Assembly: GCA_964477275.1 (NCBI GenBank)
Contig: CAYZDV010000084.1
Coordinates: 1-8,820, forward strand
Origin: CAYZDV01 sp964477275
Lineage (GTDB): Bacteria > Acidobacteriota > Aminicenantia > Aminicenantales > Aminicenantaceae
Direction of reading: 5' to 3'
Length of the DNA: 8,820 bases
The notes under the pieces were generated by a model. It was not told where the DNA came from, did not search any database, and worked only from the letters and a program-made list of their open reading frames with translations. The translations under genes were made by a program, and so were the position numbers. Numbering within the stretch: position 1 is the first letter of the stretch; each line of letters begins with the position of its first letter. Positions 1-4,777 of this stretch are shown in pieces.

Positions 1-46
1 GTTTTTAATGCCGCAATATATGTAAAGAAGCGTTAGGCGCACTCCA

Positions 47-559
47 CTAAGGGGAGAGTTGAGTTTCCGGTGATTCGTGCTGTTTCTTGCCCCGATGGAT
101 TCTGAGAAAAAAATCAGCGAGTCCGGCGATGAAGTAAAAAGGAAGAATGAAGCCCCAGAGAGAACCGGTCATGAAGCGAAGCCAGAGCGGAGACGTCCAT
201 ATCTGCAGGATGTTTCCCGCTGCGTCGGAGATCAAAGGCAGAGAGAGGAGGAGAAAAGTGCGTGTTCGGGGAAAAGAAACAGATACGAATCCTCTCCGAA
301 AAGCATAGGCCGCGCATCCGGTAAAAAAACCAGCATAGATGCCCAGGCAGCGGGCGCAGACAGCGAGCGGGTATCCGAGAACATGAAAGGAACGCGAAGG
401 AATCTGGTGGCACACAGCGGAAAATGCGACATAGATGACCGTGCTCAACGCGGAATGGCGGCTCTTCAGGTAAGGCGCGGCAAAGATGAGGCCGGCGCAG
501 AGGATGATCCCGGCGAGAGTGAAGACATAGACAAGAATGATTTTACTTTTTTCGGTCAT
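47..559 (-). CDS. DUF2085 family integral membrane protein
   Basis: This is a 170-residue predicted inner-membrane protein of the DUF2085 family, whose biochemical role is unknown. The family signature is clear: Cys50-His51-Gln-x-Pro53, Arg/Ser/Phe/His at about 56-59, then Pro64-Leu-x-Val-Cys68-Ala-Arg-Cys71-x-Gly-Ile-Tyr. The Cys/His set could bind a metal or be redox-active, but that is inference. Hydrophobic segments at about 6-28, 62-86, 101-120 and 133-152 suggest four membrane spans, followed by a charged tail (153-170). The start is well bounded, because an in-frame TGA lies immediately before the ATG at 559, although I see no clear Shine-Dalgarno sequence. The length is normal for the family. 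It lies 28 bases downstream of a decayed PilZ gene on the same strand, and the two probably once shared a transcript. Confidence 0.85.
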   Translation of the reverse strand: MTEKSKIILVYVFTLAGIILCAGLIFAAPYLKSRHSALSTVIYVAFSAVCHQIPSRSFHVLGYPLAVCARCLGIYAGFFTGCAAYAFRRGFVSVSFPRTRTFLLLSLPLISDAAGNILQIWTSPLWLRFMTGSLWGFILPFYFIAGLADFFLRIHRGKKQHESPETQLSP

Positions 560-587
560 TCAGGTGAAAAAATTCAACGTTCAGCGA

Positions 588-893
588 TTATTTCAGGCGA
601 CTCTCTTCAAGCTCAGTGTCGAACTTGAAGATTTCCGCCTTCCCGAACCGTCCACCGAGGGAAGCCGATGAATCATGAAATTGCCCGCACAGAGAGGAAA
701 ATAACTTTCCATGTTCATTTCAAATCTCTGAAGAACTCCTTGATTTTTTAGGCTATCCAAAGGCAGGCAAATTGTCAATTCCAGCCGCATCTCCCCGGGA
801 GCGGCCCAATTCCCCGGACTCTCTTTTTTCCACTTCATAACGGACTGGCAAACGCGGCTGAACGCGATGAATCGTTGTTACGCAATGAATCAT
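588..893 (-). pseudogene. Degenerate PilZ-domain gene (frameshifts, internal deletion)
   Basis: This looks like the remains of a roughly 100-residue PilZ-domain protein, a family that often binds cyclic di-GMP. Reading leftward from ATG 893, one frame gives a PilZ-like N-terminus, PRLPVRYEVE (857-828). The middle of the domain, PGEMRLELTICLPLDS followed by KNQGVLQRFE (799-719), lies in another frame. The original frame then resumes to a plausible acidic C-terminus ending at TAA 588-590, in step with ATG 893. Stops near 753 and just upstream of 719 interrupt the first frame. Only about nine codons separate the N-terminal motif from the middle strand, where a PilZ domain normally has about 25-30 residues including D/N-x-S-x-x-G, so a piece appears deleted. 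The PilZ assignment rests on recognised motif style. The alternatives are a short real ORF (593-838) or sequence errors, but an internal deletion argues against errors alone. Confidence 0.5.
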
Positions 894-922
894 TTGACAG
901 AATCCCCTCCAGGATGTAAATT
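894..922 (+). promoter_or_regulatory. Candidate sigma-70 type promoter of the TPR gene
   Basis: A perfect -35 box TTGACA (894-899) is followed after 17 bases by a weak -10, TAAATT (917-922, four of six matches). Transcription would start near 929, giving a 5' leader of about 50 bases before ATG 979. The -35 abuts the start of the divergent PilZ remnant. A second -10-like TAGAAT at 946-951 has no convincing -35. Confidence 0.4.
904..910 (-). promoter_or_regulatory. Shine-Dalgarno site of the PilZ remnant
   Basis: On the minus strand GGAGGGG precedes ATG 893 by about ten bases. It is a good purine-rich ribosome binding site and supports 893 as the original start of the decayed PilZ gene. Confidence 0.45.
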
Positions 923-966
923 TACTTACTACCCTGTGTTCCGAATAGAATCTCACGACCACTTCT

Positions 967-974
967 AAGGAGGT
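967..974 (+). promoter_or_regulatory. Strong Shine-Dalgarno for the TPR gene
   Basis: AAGGAGGT lies four bases before ATG 979. It is the best ribosome binding site in the window and selects this ATG over the in-frame ATG six codons later. Confidence 0.8.
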
Positions 975-978
975 CAAG

Positions 979-2811
979 ATGAAGCGAAATACAATCATGA
1001 AGAGCGTTTCCTTCCTGTTTTTGCTTTTTCTCCCTGCCGCCCTGCTTTTTTCCCAATCTCAGGATGCACAGAAAATCCTGCAGAGCACCAGTGAGGGAGT
1101 GATTTCCCTCATAGCCTTGGGGGCCAACAAGGAAGTCATGGCTGAAGGCTCTGCGTTTGCCGTTGAGCCAGGAGTTTTGGCCACAGCTTATCAGCTGATC
1201 AGTAAAGCCAGGGAGGTCGAAGGAATTAGCTCCAAAGGAAAAAAAATCAAAATCGAAGGAATCCTGTCCGTCGATAAGAAGCTCAACCTCGCGCTTTTGA
1301 GCACCAAAGGCAAGCTGACCACACTGAGTTTGGGAAATTCCGACGAAGTCAAAGAAGGAAAGAAGCTTTTTGCTGTGGGCTTCAACGAGAACAACGAGAT
1401 TGCCGTTGAAGAAGGAACGGTTAAAAACGCACTCAACTTGACTGCAGGTCAGAAAGTCTTTGAAACATCCCTAACACCCCATCAAAACTTCAGCGGTGGA
1501 CCTCTGGTCGACGAAAGCGGAAAAGTCATGGGCATGCTCATTTTTCTGGAGAGACGTATCAGTTTCATGCTCCCATCTAACGACCTGAAAACAGTGCAGA
1601 AAAAGAGCCTGATGAAATTCAAGGACTGGCAGCCCGAGGATTATCTGGAGACTCTGGAAGGCGCTTCCCTTGCCGGCAGAATCTCCGCCCTCCTCGACGA
1701 AACAGGCAGGGCACAGCTCTACCTGGAAAAAGTGGTCCAGGCCAATCCCGACGACATCGGAATTCAGGCTCTTCTGGCCTCGGTTTACAACAGACAGAGA
1801 AATTATGAGAAGTCCATTGCCTCTTACCAAAAGGTCATAGAGCTGGACAGGAACAGGGATGATGCCTACTACGGGCTGGGGACTGTCTATCTCAGGATGA
1901 GGCGCTTCAATGAGGCAATTCCCCCTCTGGAGAAGGCCGTTCAGCTGAACCTCGATCACAAAGAGGCCTATTTTCACATCGGAAGCGCTTACGAGGAGAT
2001 GAAGGATTTCGCCAGGGCGGCCGAAGCCTATGAAAGGTACCTCAACTTCGATCATCAAAATAAAGGAGAGACCTATTTGCGTCTGGGGATGTGCCGGATG
2101 AACCTCGAGCAGTTCAGCCAGGCGATTACCGCCTTCCAGGAAGCCATCAAAGACAATCCTCAAGACATCAAGATTAACTACCAGCTGGCCCTGGCCTATC
2201 AAAAAACAAACCAGCTGGACAAGGCCGAGGAAGTCTACAGAATGCTTGCCCAACAAAGCCCTGAAGAAGCCCACATTTATTACCGGACCATCCTGACCAT
2301 GTATGACAGGGCAGGGAACAGTGAAAAGGCCATCGAAGCGGCCAAAAAGCTGATTGAGATCAACCCCAACAGTGAAGCAGACCATTATAACCTTGGCCTG
2401 ATGTATATGAAGCTCAACAGGTACAAGGACGCTGTCGCTGCTTTCCAGGAGGCTTTAAAAATCAACCCGGGCTACGAATATGCCTACATGAATATCGGAT
2501 ACATCCACTATCTCCAGAAGAGATACGCGGATGCGATCGATGTCTACAAGAAGGCGGTCAGCTTCATTCCTGAAAATGCCGATGCCTGGTTCTACATCGG
2601 TGTCTGCTACATGCAGCTGAAGAATTTCAGTGCTGCCCTCGAGCCACTCAGCAAGAGCGTGGAGCTTCGCCCTAACAACACCAATGCTCTCTATAATCTC
2701 GCGATCACCTATTTGAACCTGCACGACAAGTACAGTGCCAGGGAGGTTCACAAGAAATTGAAGGCCCTGGACCCCAATCTTGCGGCAAAGCTCGCCGAAT
2801 ACTTGCGCTGA
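979..2811 (+). CDS. Secreted trypsin-like pseudoprotease with TPR repeats
   Basis: This is a 610-residue exported protein. Residues 1-25 form a signal peptide (Lys2/Arg3, a long Phe/Leu core, Ser25 before Gln), so a periplasmic location is likely. Residues 38-190 match the trypsin-2 (DegP-like) fold: GSAF at 57-60, a His-motif equivalent at 67-74, an Asp-motif equivalent at 99-107, LGNSDEV at 118-124 and SGGPL at 172-176. The catalytic set is broken: Gln72 stands where His belongs and Asn103 where Asp belongs. Ser172 is kept, but Asn170 replaces the usual oxyanion glycine. Residues from about 230 to 605 hold about ten TPR repeats of 34 residues, many ending in Asn-Pro or similar. The protein is therefore probably a binding or scaffold protein rather than a protease. 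AAGGAGGT at 967-974 fixes the start at 979; Met7 is a less likely alternative. The partner is unknown. The neighbouring genes give no functional hint. Confidence 0.9.
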   Translation: MKRNTIMKSVSFLFLLFLPAALLFSQSQDAQKILQSTSEGVISLIALGANKEVMAEGSAFAVEPGVLATAYQLISKAREVEGISSKGKKIKIEGILSVDKKLNLALLSTKGKLTTLSLGNSDEVKEGKKLFAVGFNENNEIAVEEGTVKNALNLTAGQKVFETSLTPHQNFSGGPLVDESGKVMGMLIFLERRISFMLPSNDLKTVQKKSLMKFKDWQPEDYLETLEGASLAGRISALLDETGRAQLYLEKVVQANPDDIGIQALLASVYNRQRNYEKSIASYQKVIELDRNRDDAYYGLGTVYLRMRRFNEAIPPLEKAVQLNLDHKEAYFHIGSAYEEMKDFARAAEAYERYLNFDHQNKGETYLRLGMCRMNLEQFSQAITAFQEAIKDNPQDIKINYQLALAYQKTNQLDKAEEVYRMLAQQSPEEAHIYYRTILTMYDRAGNSEKAIEAAKKLIEINPNSEADHYNLGLMYMKLNRYKDAVAAFQEALKINPGYEYAYMNIGYIHYLQKRYADAIDVYKKAVSFIPENADAWFYIGVCYMQLKNFSAALEPLSKSVELRPNNTNALYNLAITYLNLHDKYSAREVHKKLKALDPNLAAKLAEYLR

Positions 2812-2927
2812 CGAGCACAATGCCCTCATCTCCTCGCAATCCGGTCTCCTGGATACACATGGTTGGATACAGAAGGACGAAAAAAAGGGCTGGTATCCCA
2901 GGGCCACGTCAAAGTCCATAAAATAAC
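2812..2927. other. Spacer after the TPR gene
   Basis: This is non-coding spacer. I see only a small hairpin CTGG-TATC-CCAG (2890-2901) and a 9-base word ATCCGGTCT shared with 3154-3162. Neither has an obvious function. Confidence 0.4.
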
Positions 2928-2946
2928 ATACCGCCTTAGGCGGTAT
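2928..2946. terminator. Perfect hairpin downstream of the TPR gene, possible terminator
   Basis: ATACCGCC, the loop TTA, then GGCGGTAT form a perfect 8-bp stem 116 bases after the TPR stop codon. The following bases (CTTTCC) are only weakly T-rich, so intrinsic termination is possible but not certain. On the opposite strand the stem is followed by GTTATTTTAT, about equally weak. Confidence 0.4.
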
Positions 2947-2952
2947 CTTTCC

Positions 2953-2967
2953 TGTCATTCCCGCGCA
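2953..2967 (+). repeat. Solo end of the hairpin repeat element
   Basis: The 15-mer TGTCATTCCCGCGCA is identical to positions 2997-3011, the left end of the full element 44 bases further on. It is not followed by the rest of the element, so it looks like a truncated second copy. Confidence 0.6.
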
Positions 2968-2995
2968 TTTAGTAAATTGACATAACCATATAGTG

Positions 2996-3123
2996 TTGTC
3001 ATTCCCGCGCAGGCGGGAATCCAGGGTTTCCTGTGTAAACAGGAATCCAGTTCCTTTTTACAGTTCCCTGCTTTCGCAGGGACAACGCCTGGATTCCTGT
3101 ACCTGCTTCCGCAGGAATGACAA
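2996..3123. repeat. 128-bp hairpin-rich dispersed repeat (MITE/REP-like)
   Basis: The element begins TTGTCATTCCCGC and ends GCAGGAATGACAA, imperfect terminal inverted repeats that continue inward to CCAGG on one side and CCTGG on the other. It folds into four hairpins: 3001-3008 with 3013-3020 (8 bp, loop GCAG), 3028-3034 with 3039-3045 (7 bp, loop GTAA), 3065-3071 with 3076-3082 (7 bp, loop TTTC) and 3093-3099 with 3112-3118 (7 bp). The family style (GTCATTCCCGC then GCGGGAATCCAG) is common as a non-coding intergenic repeat in many bacterial genomes. It encodes no transposase. The open frames across it on the minus strand are the usual spurious translations of this repeat type. Confidence 0.7.
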
Positions 3124-3165
3124 AAAGAGGACTTTGACGCAGTCCTTGCTGGCATCCGGTCTGGA

Positions 3166-3195
3166 TTGACAGGAAAAGGAGTTCTGTGGTATAAA
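3166..3195 (+). promoter_or_regulatory. Sigma-70 type promoter for tRNA-Leu and tig
   Basis: A perfect TTGACA (3166-3171) is followed, after 18 bases, by TATAAA (3190-3195). The TGG directly before the -10 gives the extended TGn motif. Transcription would start near 3202, leaving a leader of about 100 bases before the mature tRNA. It is the strongest promoter in this gap and begins 43 bases after the repeat element. An 8-bp inverted repeat (3185-3192 with 3225-3232) covers the -10. Confidence 0.65.
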
Positions 3196-3300
3196 TTTTA
3201 TCCGGGTTTGGCCCCAGTCCTGAGATACCACAAAAACAGCTCAAAGGTTAGACGCGAGAATCATTACATCTTCATGTTTTCATCCGGAAGGTGCAGAAAA

Positions 3301-3385
3301 GGGCAGGTGGCGAAACTGGCATACGCGCTAGGCTTAGGACCTAGTTCCTGATGAAGGAATGCGGGTTCGAATCCCGCTCTGCCCA
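3301..3385 (+). tRNA. tRNA-Leu (anticodon UAG)
   Basis: This is an 85-nt class II tRNA. The acceptor stem pairs GGGCAGG (3301-3307) with TCTGCCC (3378-3384), with one G-T pair and discriminator A at 3385. The anticodon stem is CTAGG/CCTAG with loop CTTAGGA, placing the anticodon TAG at 3335-3337, which reads CUA and other CUN codons. A long variable arm, TTCCTGATGAAGGAAT (3345-3360), is typical of leucine tRNAs. The T arm is GCGGG, TTCGAAT, CCCGC (3361-3377). CCA is not encoded and must be added after processing. Trigger factor starts 30 bases further on with no promoter or terminator between, so both are probably cut from one transcript. Confidence 0.97.
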
Positions 3386-3415
3386 TTCATACGCATTTAA
3401 TGAAACGACAATAAA

Positions 3416-4681
3416 ATGGCCAAGAGCAACCTGAAAAACCTGAACGGGTGCAAGAGGGAGATTGAGCTCGAAATCGATGCAGTGGAAGTGAAAAAGGAAT
3501 TCGAGAAGATTCTGGGTCAATTCACGGCACGATCCGAAATTCCTGGTTTCAGACCAGGAAAAGCTCCCCGGGACATCATCAGGCAGAAGTTCTACCCGGA
3601 GATTAAAGAGTCGCTCATCGATTCTCTCATCCCCAGGGTCCTGGCAGCGGAGCTCAAAGCTCACAATCTCAATTTGGTGAGCACCCCGGTGATCAACGAA
3701 TTCCGCTTCGAGGAAGGCGAGCCTCTGCGTTTCAAGGCCCAGTTTGAGGTCTGGCCCGAGTTCAAGCTTCCCGAATACAGAAACATCAAAGTCAGGAAGA
3801 AAAAAATCTCTGTCTCAGAAGATGAGATCAATCAATCCCTTGAAGAGCTCCGGCAGAGGTCAGCCGATTATGTCCCCGTCCAGGGGAGGGGAGTGGTGAG
3901 GGAGGACTACGTCGCCGTAGAGATTAAAGGCATGGACGAGAAGACAAAAAGGTTTCTCCCCCTGGAAAAAGGACTGATTGTGGCCGGCCATCCAGAGAAC
4001 GAAAAGATTCTCAATCAAAACCTGCTCGGGCTGAAGGCAGGGGACGAGAAGACATTCACCATCAGCTATGACAGAGGCCATCCCAACAAGCGGCTGGCAG
4101 GAAGAACGATTATCCATAGCCTGAAAGTGGTTTCCATCAAAGAAAAGAAACTTCCCGAGCTCAGCGACGAATTCGCCAAAGATTTTGGAGATTTCCAAAG
4201 CCTCAAGGGCCTCAAGGACATGATCGCGAAAGAACTGACTTCCTCAAAGGAAAAGGCGGCAAGGAGTGAGACGGCAGAGCAGATTCTCAATCAGATCTCG
4301 GAGAAAACGTCCATCGAGCTTCCTGAGGTCCTGGTTGAAGAGGAGAGAAGAGCTGTTCTCAGCAGATTTCTCACTTCCCGGCCGCACCAGCCTTTGACCG
4401 CCGAAGAACAGGAGAAGTTGAGGGAGGAATCCCGCAAGAAAGCTGAGAAAAACCTGAGAAATCATCTGATTTTAAAAAATATCGCTCAGAATGAGAACCT
4501 GAGCGTCTCTGATGAAGAGATTCAGGAAGAGTTCGAGCAAATAGCCGAGGCCAACACCATTCCGCTGGCCAGAGTTGTGGAGAGCTTTAACCGAGAGGGA
4601 AGGAGGGAGGAGTTGAGAGACAGCCTGCTCCTCAAAAAGACAGTTGACTTTTTGGTAGAAAACGCTATAATAAATTACTAA
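3416..4681 (+). CDS. tig: Trigger factor, ribosome-associated chaperone
   Basis: Trigger factor binds the ribosome near protein L23 at the exit tunnel and shields nascent chains in the cytoplasm. At 421 residues it is near the usual 430. The N-terminal ribosome-binding domain (1-115) carries the signature GFRPGKAP at 44-51. The FKBP-like domain spans about 155-242, and a helical C-terminal chaperone domain covers 245-421, entered through LPELSDEFAKDFG (246-258). The FKBP domain is recognisable (LLGLKAGDEKTFTISY, 203-218; LAGR, 227-230), but the aromatic residues of the prolyl-isomerase pocket appear replaced: Glu-Ile where Asp-Phe is usual at 169-170, Lys-Ile for Gly-Phe near 197-198, Ile-His for the Lys-Phe pair near 233-234. 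Isomerase activity is therefore doubtful, while chaperoning should remain. No Shine-Dalgarno precedes ATG 3416; a four-codon frame (ATG 3400 to TAA 3414) ends one base before it. Confidence 0.95.
   Translation: MAKSNLKNLNGCKREIELEIDAVEVKKEFEKILGQFTARSEIPGFRPGKAPRDIIRQKFYPEIKESLIDSLIPRVLAAELKAHNLNLVSTPVINEFRFEEGEPLRFKAQFEVWPEFKLPEYRNIKVRKKKISVSEDEINQSLEELRQRSADYVPVQGRGVVREDYVAVEIKGMDEKTKRFLPLEKGLIVAGHPENEKILNQNLLGLKAGDEKTFTISYDRGHPNKRLAGRTIIHSLKVVSIKEKKLPELSDEFAKDFGDFQSLKGLKDMIAKELTSSKEKAARSETAEQILNQISEKTSIELPEVLVEEERRAVLSRFLTSRPHQPLTAEEQEKLREESRKKAEKNLRNHLILKNIAQNENLSVSDEEIQEEFEQIAEANTIPLARVVESFNREGRREELRDSLLLKKTVDFLVENAIINY
4644..4671 (+). promoter_or_regulatory. Promoter inside the 3' end of tig, serving lon
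   Basis: TTGACT (4644-4649, five of six matches) and a perfect TATAAT (4666-4671) are separated by 16 bases within the last twelve codons of tig. Transcription would start near 4678, giving lon a leader of about 100 bases. This lets lon be expressed independently of the tRNA/tig transcript. No heat-shock (CIRCE) operator is visible in the leader. Confidence 0.6.
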
Positions 4682-4777
4682 GATTACCCATGACATCAAT
4701 CCCCGGCATCCAACCAGTTTCAGAATGAACTGAATCTTCAAAACTGAGAACAGAGAAAAGATTTTTGGAGTCAAATT
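4682..4777 (+). promoter_or_regulatory. lon 5' leader
   Basis: This is the 96-base gap between tig and lon. It contains a small imperfect hairpin, CAGTTTCA-GAA-TGAACTG (4715-4732), and the GGAG ribosome binding site at 4767-4770. It has no gene, no T run suggesting termination of tig, and no recognisable riboswitch. Confidence 0.4.

Noticed and set aside
77..628. 183-codon + strand open frame opposite the DUF2085 gene
   Set aside because: It is strongly charged and low in hydrophobic residues, matches no family I know, and mirrors a gene with a clear DUF2085 signature.
1471..2385. 304-codon minus-strand frame opposite the TPR region
   Set aside because: It mirrors the regular TPR codon pattern on the coding strand and has no ribosome binding site or recognisable domain.
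2977..2994. TTGACA at 2977 followed by TATAGT at 2989 as a promoter
   Set aside because: The spacing is only six bases and no -10 exists at 16-18 bases.
2953..3011. Possible CRISPR array because of two identical 15-base words 44 bases apart
   Set aside because: There are only two copies, one is part of a larger inverted-repeat element, and no cas gene is near.
2955..3244. Minus-strand frames across the hairpin repeat
   Set aside because: Their Pro-Ala-x-Ala-Gly and Pro-Ala-Cys-Ala-Gly-Met-Thr stretches are the typical spurious translation of this repeat type.
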